Source: Anaerolineales bacterium (GTDB taxonomy: Bacteria > Chloroflexota > Anaerolineae > Anaerolineales > UBA4823). From it: DNA of 6,124 nucleotides. Below, piece by piece: positions 1-5,094 of the stretch; the stretch's first letter is position 1; each line of letters begins with the position of its first letter. The notes beneath the pieces are model-generated. The model worked only from the letters and a program-made list of their open reading frames with translations, was not told the origin of the DNA and did not search any database. Position numbers and translations under genes: made by a program. The stretch is from contig JALHTN010000515.1 in the NCBI GenBank assembly GCA_022865865.1, forward strand, positions 1-6,124, given 5' to 3'.

Positions 1-82
1 AAGCAGAGTAAATTGGATCGCTCCAAGCACTCAAAGCGGAGCGCAGTGCACTTGAATCCCGCATGTAATGTGGAGCGAAGAG

Positions 83-109
83 TGAGCGCAATGCAGGTCA
101 TTCCGCTCA
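83..109. repeat. Short hairpin in the gene-free left edge
   Basis: TGAGCGCAATG (83-93) pairs with CATTCCGCTCA (99-109) at 10 of 11 positions across a 5-nt loop. No T tract follows on either strand. Part of the arm is repeated directly nearby: GAGCGCAGTGCA at 39-50 versus GAGCGCAATGCA at 84-95. It may be a remnant of another palindromic repeat unit. The rest of 1-125 shows no ORF, RNA gene or promoter I can support. Confidence 0.45.
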
Positions 110-125
110 GATCGGATTAAGAAAT

Positions 126-135
126 AAAAAACTAG
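126..135. repeat. Left flank A6-CTAG of the element (possible target duplication)
   Basis: AAAAAA (126-131) then CTAG (132-135). With CTAG-T6 on the other side, the simplest reading is a 4-bp CTAG target-site duplication, created when the element inserted into an A6-CTAG-T6 palindrome. Alternatively these bases are part of the terminal inverted repeat, in which case arms 126-149 and 259-282 match at 20 of 24 positions. Confidence 0.5.
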
Positions 136-272
136 GGGCTGTCAAAAAACCATAGAAATGTCATCCTGAACAAAGTGAAGGATCTCAGAATTAGTCGATG
201 AGACCCTTCCCCCCGGTCTGTCCGTCCAGGGACAGGACTTCGCTCAAGGGTGACAACCTTTTGGGACAACTC
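136..272. mobile_element. MITE-like palindromic element
   Basis: A 137-bp non-coding element whose two halves pair with each other. The ends GGGCTGTCAAAAAA (136-149) and, on the other strand, GAGTTGTCCCAAAA (272-259) match at 10 of 14 positions. Inside, TGTCATCCTGAACAAAGT (159-176) pairs imperfectly with the complement of 255-237, and GAAGGATCTC (177-186) pairs with 200-209 at 9 of 10 positions around a 13-nt loop. CTAG flanks both ends. The GTCATCCTGA...GAAGGATCT core resembles a repeat seen in many environmental bacterial genomes, Chloroflexota included (from memory). No transposase is encoded, so it would need one supplied in trans. Confidence 0.65.
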
Positions 273-282
273 CTAGTTTTTT
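273..282. repeat. Right flank CTAG-T6 of the element (possible target duplication)
   Basis: CTAG (273-276) followed by six T (277-282), the mirror of the left flank. It lies 13 bp beyond the ctaA-ctaB stop codon, so the insertion is immediately 3' of the operon and breaks no gene. Confidence 0.5.
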
Positions 283-295
283 GCTACCAATGAAT

Positions 296-2143
296 TTACA
301 CCAATGCGTCAACCATTAAAGCTAGGAACAGGAATGCCAGGTACATGCTCGAATGCCGGTACATTTTCCAGGCAACCTTATTCCCCTCACCGCGCCAAAC
401 CTTCCAGGCTGAGATCAGCAGCAGGCCACCCAGCAAGATGGCTGCCACAAAGTAAATCCCACCCCCCAGGCCAAACAGAGGCAGCACCAGGGTTAAAATC
501 ACCAGCTCAATCGTGTAAAGAAATATCTGCCAGCGAGTTTCTTTTTCGCCCCGCACGACCGGCAGCATGGGTACACCCGCGCGGGCGTAATCTTTTTTAC
601 GCACCAGCGCCAGCGCCCAAAAGTGAGGGGGTGTCCACATGAAGACAACCGCGAATAAGAACAGCGAGGGCACATTCAGGCTGCCTGTTGCAGCAGCCCA
701 GCCAACTAAGGGGGGTATAGCCCCTGCTCCGCCACCGATAACAATATTTTGAACCGTAGTTTTCTTCAGCAGCATGCTGTACAGCACGACGTAGTAGATG
801 ATGCCTGCCAAAGTTAATAGCGCTGCCAGGAAATTGACCATGGCCACCATCAGGTAGAAGGAAGCCAGGGCAGCTGCTACCCCAAAAGCCAATCCTTCAC
901 CGGCGGTTAGCCGCCCAGCAGGAATTGGGCGGTTGGCCGTGCGCTGCATCTTATCATCATCATGGCGATCGATATACTGGTTGATAGCCCCCGAGCCTCC
1001 GGCTGCCAAAAACCCTCCCAATAAGGTCCAGAATACCAATTGCAGACTCGGCCATGCTTGAGCACCCACGACCATCCCCGCGAAAGTCGTCACCAGTAAT
1101 AACGCCACCACGATTGGCTTGGTCAGCATCAAGTAATCTTTCAATAAAATCTTCGGGTCCCGATCTTTCCACAACCGGGCTTCTGCATTTTCAGCCTGAG
1201 CAGTGCGCTTTGCATATCCCACCAGAGAGACCTGGATTATGAAGGCTACCCAGACCGCGACTGCCGTAACGATATGTAACCCCATCAAATAACCCGGATA
1301 ACCCTGTGCTGTTTCAACGATGCCCATCAAGGCCTGAGAGAAAAAAAGGACGCCAGCTGCGGTAGTTGCAACCAGGACTCCAGTTTGGCTGCGCTGGGTC
1401 CGCCAGGCTTGAATAAAGAGCCCGGCAACCATCAATCCCGTGAACAGGGTAATCACACGATGGCCCAGGTTGATCCACCCCAAATAATCAACAGGAATAA
1501 TCTCGCTGCATAAAGGCCAACCCTGGCAAGCAGCATTAGCTCCGCTGGCAGACACCAGTGTTCCGCTTACAAATAAAAGCATGACAGCGCCCAGTGTCCA
1601 CAAGCTGAACCGGGCAAAAGGAGAATTAAAAGTCAAGCGTACTTTCACTTCTGAATGTGCAACCTGAGCGGACGGTTTGTTATAGGCATGGGAAAATGCA
1701 ACCACAGCAACTAACAATGTCAAGCCAAGAACAGCGAGAGCCAGGGCAAAATGAAGAGCGCTTAGAATCGGCTGCTCACCCTGCAAAGCGATCAGGCGAC
1801 CCAGAAAGATTTGTAAGCCCATAGATACCAGGGCCAAGATTAACGGATAAACCAGCCAACCAATTTTACGGAAATGCCGCCAGGCATAGATCAGGGATGC
1901 GAATAAACCCAATCCTGTTAATGCAGCCAATAATCGATGTATGTATGGAAGAAAGGCAGGGCTGTTAAGCGGTTCTGTTAATCCACCTGAACAGGTAGGC
2001 CAATCAAGGCAGGTGTTGCTTGCATCCGTCACTCGCAGGATCACACCCAGCAAGATCAAAGCAAAAGCCAGGGTAGCTGTAATCACTAACATGCGGCGAA
2101 ATACGGGAGAGATGGATTCTGATCGGTCGGGGGCTGGGCTCAT
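296..2143 (-). CDS. ctaAB: CtaA-CtaB fusion: heme A synthase / heme O synthase
   Basis: A 615-residue membrane protein joining both heme A biosynthesis steps. Residues 1-310 are CtaA/COX15 with eight helices; His69 (YIHR), His131, His228 (GHR) and His290 occupy the four heme-ligand positions. Loop cysteine pairs are Cys45/Cys51 (CLDWPTC) and Cys206/Cys212 (CQGWPLC). Residues 311-334 form a polar linker. Residues 335-615 are CtaB/COX10, a UbiA-type farnesyltransferase. Its first Asp motif is Asn388-Asp392-Asp396 followed by RTANRP; its second region is YSMLLKKTTVQN (455-466), with MWTPPHFWALAL and DYARAGVPMLP after it. The CtaB half makes heme O from heme B, and the CtaA half oxidises heme O to heme A. 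Pro66 stands where the usual ExxHR glutamate is expected. The gene starts at the SURF1 stop (ATGA); AAGGA lies 11 nt upstream, a somewhat long spacing. It is the last gene of the cluster. Such fusions are known in Chloroflexota and Thermus-type bacteria. Confidence 0.95.
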   Translation of the reverse strand: MSPAPDRSESISPVFRRMLVITATLAFALILLGVILRVTDASNTCLDWPTCSGGLTEPLNSPAFLPYIHRLLAALTGLGLFASLIYAWRHFRKIGWLVYPLILALVSMGLQIFLGRLIALQGEQPILSALHFALALAVLGLTLLVAVVAFSHAYNKPSAQVAHSEVKVRLTFNSPFARFSLWTLGAVMLLFVSGTLVSASGANAACQGWPLCSEIIPVDYLGWINLGHRVITLFTGLMVAGLFIQAWRTQRSQTGVLVATTAAGVLFFSQALMGIVETAQGYPGYLMGLHIVTAVAVWVAFIIQVSLVGYAKRTAQAENAEARLWKDRDPKILLKDYLMLTKPIVVALLLVTTFAGMVVGAQAWPSLQLVFWTLLGGFLAAGGSGAINQYIDRHDDDKMQRTANRPIPAGRLTAGEGLAFGVAAALASFYLMVAMVNFLAALLTLAGIIYYVVLYSMLLKKTTVQNIVIGGGAGAIPPLVGWAAATGSLNVPSLFLFAVVFMWTPPHFWALALVRKKDYARAGVPMLPVVRGEKETRWQIFLYTIELVILTLVLPLFGLGGGIYFVAAILLGGLLLISAWKVWRGEGNKVAWKMYRHSSMYLAFLFLALMVDALV

Positions 2144-2991
2144 GCTTGGTCGTATCCTTTTGATTCGGGCTCCGAATTCGGATCCGAGTTTTTTTTAGAT
2201 CGGATGTATGGATTCTTCTGATTATCATTATCTGCAGCTGCCCGGTTCTCTTCCCGGCGTACAAAGAGCGGGTAGCCAATCGCTAAAATCGCAGCAAAGA
2301 TAAACCACTGGAAGGCATAGCCTAGATGGGAGCCTTCGGTGAGTTCTAACTCTTGCTGAGACCGGTACGGCAGTTCCTGCGGGCTTGAATTGGGTGAGGC
2401 GGATATGTAAACCGGCAGGAGCTGGTAGGGAATTTGTTGGGAGATATCGGTGACATTGATCCAGTTCCAGATTTCCAGAGGGGCTTCACCAGGACCGGGT
2501 ACCTGATCTGCTCGCCCTCCAATTGCGGATTTTGACTGCGATCTGCGGATTAAGCCTTCGACTTCCACCAGGCCAAGTTCGTCGAACTGGTTGAGATTAC
2601 CTTCCGTGTAATCTTCATACGGGATCCAACCCCTTTCGACTAGTATCGCACTATCCTCACCCTCAATCAGCAAAGGTGTCAAGATAAGAACTCCCAAACG
2701 ACCTTGCCAATCCTGGTTTCTCAAAACGACTTGACGGGCATGGTCGTATTCACCGCTGACCCTGGCTGTGCGGTATTCCATCCCATACAGGTCTTTTATT
2801 AAGTTCTGGCCGGATAAATCCAACGGAGGCTCAGCGAGCTGAGCTTCCACCCGGGTATTGAACACCCTGCGCTGCTCGAGCCGGTCCAGCTGCCAAATTC
2901 CCAAACGGATCATGACCGCGACTGCAGCCAATACGAGAACTGTGGTCTTCCACCACTGGCGGCTGAATAAAATCTTAAACATCTTGGGCAT
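2140..2991 (-). CDS. SURF1 family cytochrome oxidase assembly factor
   Basis: Membrane protein of the SURF1/Shy1 family, associated with heme A insertion into the a3 site of subunit I. It has 283 residues. The first helix is at about 15-32, directly followed by the family motif LGIWQLDRL (30-38). A large extracytoplasmic domain includes GEYDHARQVVLRNQ (80-93), GRLGVLILTPL (97-107) and ILVERGWIP (116-124). The second helix (about 223-244) begins with the conserved GSHLGYAFQWF (220-230). Past that helix is an unusual hydrophilic tail of about 39 residues, rich in Asn, Asp, Lys, Glu and Ser, longer than the short tail typical of the family. The ATG at 2991 lies 2 bp after the preceding stop, and Met4 is a possible alternative start. 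No clear Shine-Dalgarno was found, which suggests coupling to upstream translation. The stop overlaps the ctaA-ctaB start in an ATGA junction. Confidence 0.95.
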   Translation of the reverse strand: MPKMFKILFSRQWWKTTVLVLAAVAVMIRLGIWQLDRLEQRRVFNTRVEAQLAEPPLDLSGQNLIKDLYGMEYRTARVSGEYDHARQVVLRNQDWQGRLGVLILTPLLIEGEDSAILVERGWIPYEDYTEGNLNQFDELGLVEVEGLIRRSQSKSAIGGRADQVPGPGEAPLEIWNWINVTDISQQIPYQLLPVYISASPNSSPQELPYRSQQELELTEGSHLGYAFQWFIFAAILAIGYPLFVRREENRAAADNDNQKNPYIRSKKNSDPNSEPESKGYDQA

Positions 2992-2993
2992 GG

Positions 2994-3539
2994 TTATTGC
3001 TCATTCGTTTGCAGCTGATTGGCGGTATCTTTCTTTGGTTTAGGGTTGATCGGCCAAAGAACCAAACTGTAGATGAAGAAAAACATGGTCGTTGCGGGTA
3101 CCGAAAACCCGAGTGCAACCAGACGAGTTTGCCAGGTTGTGGCCTGCTTAACATTCAGACCCAGGTAACGTGTGGTCTGGAATGAGCATGAATATGCATA
3201 GCGTTGAGCGGCGTCCAATACCAGGCTGGCTTTTGTCTTTGGAGGGATCCATAGGGGTCCTAATTGATGATCAACCACGTCATCATTCTTGACGATCAAG
3301 GTATCTCCCAGCACAAAAGTCATTTCATCAGGGATTGCGGGTACTGGTTCTCCAGCAGCCACTTTCGATGCTGTACCAGCCGGGATAACCAATTCAATCT
3401 CTTCGGGTAACCGGTCGGTATTACCTCGCAGGAAATAAAAAGCCACCTCGCTGCCGATCCAGACCAGAGCCAGCGAGATCAGAAAAGTGATCAGCAAGCG
3501 CAGGAGTCCTTTTTTTATGGTTGAGTGGTTGGTGTTCAT
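2994..3539 (-). CDS. Two-helix membrane protein with cupredoxin-like domain, function unknown
   Basis: I do not recognise a named family. The 181 residues have an N-terminal helix (about 12-36), an extracytoplasmic beta-rich domain (about 45-132), a second helix (about 141-163) and a Lys/Gln-rich cytoplasmic tail. The central domain reads like a cupredoxin: a hydrophobic strand with GDTLIVKNDD (78-87), His91 at the place of the first copper ligand (VVDHQLG), then YAYSCSF (113-119) with Cys118 at the place of the copper Cys. The downstream His and Met ligands of plastocyanin-type sites are not evident; Gln121 and Leu126/Leu128 lie there. It might bind Cu(I) through a reduced ligand set or have lost metal. 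Its place between Sco and SURF1 suggests oxidase maturation, possibly copper handling. The ATG at 3539 is the first ATG, GTG or TTG in frame after the sco stop. No strong Shine-Dalgarno is seen. It ends 2 bp before SURF1. Confidence 0.75.
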   Translation of the reverse strand: MNTNHSTIKKGLLRLLITFLISLALVWIGSEVAFYFLRGNTDRLPEEIELVIPAGTASKVAAGEPVPAIPDEMTFVLGDTLIVKNDDVVDHQLGPLWIPPKTKASLVLDAAQRYAYSCSFQTTRYLGLNVKQATTWQTRLVALGFSVPATTMFFFIYSLVLWPINPKPKKDTANQLQTNEQ

Positions 3540-3560
3540 TTCATTTTCAAACCGGTTATG

Positions 3561-4166
3561 CTATTGTCTTGAAACCAGATGGAGAACATCTTCAGTAATC
3601 AGCTTGTTCTCTGTGCCGAAAAGGTAGGTAAGCCGTAAATTTCCATCTGGATCAATCACATACACCCTGGAGCTGTGGTCCACCAGGTAATATTCATCGC
3701 TTGGACCTTCGGCTTTCGCCTGGTAAACACCGTAGGACGCCCAAACCGGCTCCAATTCATTGCGTTCACCTGTCAGACCGATGATTTCTGGATCGAAATT
3801 GGTTAAGTATTTTCGCATCCTCTCTGGAGTGTCACGCTCGGGGTCAACGGTGACAAATACAAAGCTGACTTCTTCTGCTGCTTCACCGAGTTTCGACCGG
3901 ATCTGGAGAAATTCCGTTAAAGTCACCGGACAAACATCAGGACAGCTGGTGTAGCCAAAGAACATGACCACCACCTGGCCATCCAATTCACTTAGCTGGA
4001 AAGGCTGACCATTCATATCGGTCAACTCGAACTGCGGTGCAGAAACTGGTGGTTCGATTAAGGATCCCTGGAAAGTATATGGACGCTGTGGTCCTAATAT
4101 CAGGAACATGGCGATCAATCCCACCAGGATTGCCAGACCAAAAATCACGATGTAACGAGGCTTCAT
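3561..4166 (-). CDS. Sco1/SenC family copper chaperone
   Basis: Membrane-anchored thioredoxin-fold protein that binds copper and helps metallate cytochrome c oxidase, classically by delivering copper to, or reducing cysteines of, the CuA site of subunit II. It has 201 residues, the usual length. A single N-terminal helix (about 5-25) anchors it, leaving the domain outside the cytoplasmic membrane. Copper ligands are visible: Cys75 and Cys79 in SCPDVCP (CxxxC), and His164 in VDHSS. Other family marks are VVVMFFGYTSC (65-75) and TVDPERDTPERM (106-117). It follows ctaE after 74 bp and precedes the cupredoxin-like gene by 21 bp. No strong Shine-Dalgarno precedes the ATG at 4166. The predicted helix directly after that Met supports this start. 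All key residues are intact, so it is probably active. A redox-only role cannot be excluded from sequence. Confidence 0.95.
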   Translation of the reverse strand: MKPRYIVIFGLAILVGLIAMFLILGPQRPYTFQGSLIEPPVSAPQFELTDMNGQPFQLSELDGQVVVMFFGYTSCPDVCPVTLTEFLQIRSKLGEAAEEVSFVFVTVDPERDTPERMRKYLTNFDPEIIGLTGERNELEPVWASYGVYQAKAEGPSDEYYLVDHSSRVYVIDPDGNLRLTYLFGTENKLITEDVLHLVSRQ

Positions 4167-4240
4167 GGCAATTCAATCCATATTCCAAAAGGCGTCATAA
4201 TTATCCAATCCGGGAGATATCTCGCCTGATTGTCACTTGT
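4167..4240 (-). other. 74-bp ctaE-sco intergenic gap with a 10-bp palindrome
   Basis: Longest non-coding gap within the cluster. It contains the perfect palindrome GAGATATCTC (4214-4223) and, downstream on the minus strand, GATAAT (4205-4200), which resembles a -10 box but has no recognisable -35 at a usual distance. No T-tract terminator and no small ORF were found. It may separate the structural-subunit and assembly-factor halves of the operon by a weak internal promoter or processing site. That is a guess; the palindrome may be chance. Confidence 0.35.
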
Positions 4241-4813
4241 TTAGACTGCACGACCCATCAGGTAAAGTGCTGGGTAGAAGAAGATCCAGACCACATCGAT
4301 AAAATGCCAGTAAATCGCGGCTGCTTCTACCGGGAAGTGCTGTTCCTGTGAGTAAAATCCTTTCTTTCCTTTGCGGTAAACGATGAGCAGGAAAATTACT
4401 CCGCTCAAGACGTGCAGGGCATGCATGCCGGTCATGGTGAAGAAAATGGATGACATAGCGTTCTCACCGACAGAGAAAGGTGCCGTGGACCATTCCAGGC
4501 CGACCACACCGACCAGGAATAGGATGCCAAGTACGATCGTGACCAAAATATTACGGGTAAAACCTTTTACGTTCCCATGGGAGATATCCGTATCCGCGCG
4601 GTACATGAAAAAACTGCTGGTCAGCAAGATCAGGGTAATTGCAAAACCCAACACCTGGTTGAGTTCTGGTCGCTCACCTAAGAAAAGGTAAAAACGGCTG
4701 ACCAGCAAACCCGCGAATACAAAGGCATCTGAAATGATGAAAAGCCATAACCCCAACCGGTTTGTATCGCTTTTAAATTTATAACTGGAGTGGGTTTCCA
4801 CTTGAGTGGTCAT
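4241..4813 (-). CDS. ctaE: Cytochrome c oxidase subunit III
   Basis: Non-catalytic core subunit of the aa3/caa3-type oxidase, an integral membrane protein thought to stabilise subunit I and sustain proton uptake. It has 190 residues and about five hydrophobic segments (near 20-44, 52-71, 88-106, 121-145 and 162-186). This is the short bacterial form, without the two extra N-terminal helices of the seven-helix type. Family signatures are the first helix FIISDAFVFAGL (25-36), TGMHALHVLSG (128-138) and the terminal AAAIYWHFIDVVWIFFYP (164-181). The ATG at 4813 overlaps the ctaF stop in an ATGA junction. AGGAGG sits 7 nt upstream, inside the last ctaF codons, so the two genes are probably translationally coupled. 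TAA stop at 4243-4241, followed by the longest gap of the cluster. Complete, with no damage seen. Confidence 0.96.
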   Translation of the reverse strand: MTTQVETHSSYKFKSDTNRLGLWLFIISDAFVFAGLLVSRFYLFLGERPELNQVLGFAITLILLTSSFFMYRADTDISHGNVKGFTRNILVTIVLGILFLVGVVGLEWSTAPFSVGENAMSSIFFTMTGMHALHVLSGVIFLLIVYRKGKKGFYSQEQHFPVEAAAIYWHFIDVVWIFFYPALYLMGRAV

Positions 4814-5052
4814 GAACGTTCCTCCTCAGAACTGCCGAATAGCTTGGTGACATGCATGAAGTAATATATGATCAAAGCTGCCTTGAAAATTGCGATACCC
4901 CAGAGCGGCCAGTTCCAATCAATTGCAATTCTCCCAATGAAAAATTCTCCAACCGTGAGCACAAGAAGCAAAACAATTACAGCTGCACCAATATTGCGAT
5001 CTTCTTTATAGCCAATCCCATTTTGCTCTTCCTGAATATTTTTTTCTTCCAT
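4810..5052 (-). CDS. ctaF: Cytochrome c oxidase subunit IV family protein
   Basis: Small accessory membrane subunit of the bacterial cytochrome c oxidase (prokaryotic COX4 family), 80 residues from the chosen ATG. It begins with a charged, Glu/Asn-rich cytoplasmic stretch (residues 1-19). Two hydrophobic helices follow at about 21-40 and 50-67, then an acidic tail SSEEERS. TVGEFFIG (33-40) and YYFMHVTKLF (63-72) match the family pattern, in which a Lys precedes a helix ending in FMH. Some family members have three helices; only two are evident here. I chose the ATG at 5052 because AGGAG lies 8 nt upstream of it. A longer reading from a TTG at 5088 would add 12 residues but would put that Shine-Dalgarno inside the gene. 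The stop overlaps the ctaE start by 4 bp (ATGA). The family is assigned from motif, size and position between ctaD and ctaE. Confidence 0.9.
   Translation of the reverse strand: MEEKNIQEEQNGIGYKEDRNIGAAVIVLLLVLTVGEFFIGRIAIDWNWPLWGIAIFKAALIIYYFMHVTKLFGSSEEERS
4821..4826 (-). promoter_or_regulatory. Ribosome binding site of ctaE inside the end of ctaF
   Basis: AGGAGG on the minus strand, 7 nt before the ctaE ATG at 4813-4811. It is formed by the Glu-Glu-Glu codons of the ctaF tail (SSEEERS), so the acidic tail also encodes a perfect Shine-Dalgarno for the next gene. Confidence 0.8.
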
Positions 5053-5058
5053 GAAGAT

Positions 5059-5065
5059 CTCTCCT
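5059..5065 (-). promoter_or_regulatory. Ribosome binding site deciding the ctaF start
   Basis: On the minus strand AGGAGAG lies here, with the AGGAG core (5061-5065) 8 nt before the ATG at 5052-5050. This is a near-ideal Shine-Dalgarno and spacing. It favours that ATG over the upstream in-frame TTG at 5088. Confidence 0.8.
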
Positions 5066-5094
5066 ATGAACGAGATGCCGTTCGCCAAATAACT

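Larger units (their letters stand above)
126..282 (-). terminator. Possible operon terminator formed by the palindromic element
   Basis: Read on the minus strand, the region just after the last stop codon can fold into a long imperfect hairpin that ends in six T at 131-126 (then ATTTC). This is the general shape of an intrinsic terminator, although the hairpin is far longer than usual and the CTAG base pairs with its opposite flank. No ordinary short GC-rich hairpin with a T tract was found closer to the stop. Functional termination is an inference. Confidence 0.3.

Noticed and set aside
136..272. CRISPR array or structured RNA in the left non-coding region
   Set aside because: The pattern is one inverted repeat with mirrored flanks, with no regular repeat-spacer units and no known RNA motif that I recognise.
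304..642. Open frame on the plus strand, 112 residues
   Set aside because: It is antisense to the well-conserved CtaB half, Pro/Arg/Ser-rich and without recognisable motifs; it is a shadow of the real gene.
2004..2279. Minus-strand open frame across the SURF1/ctaAB junction
   Set aside because: It overlaps two genes with clear family motifs in other frames and has no domain features.
4200..4205. GATAAT as an internal promoter for sco
   Set aside because: No -35-like hexamer at 16-18 bp; GTGACA upstream is about 25 bp away, too far for a standard promoter.
4037..4351. Plus-strand open frame spanning the ctaE-sco gap
   Set aside because: Most of it is antisense to conserved coding sequence; no Shine-Dalgarno or protein motif was seen.
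5053..5088. TTG start at 5088 that would lengthen subunit IV by 12 residues
   Set aside because: The ATG at 5052 has AGGAG at 8-nt spacing; the TTG start would place this signal inside the coding region and has no comparable site of its own.
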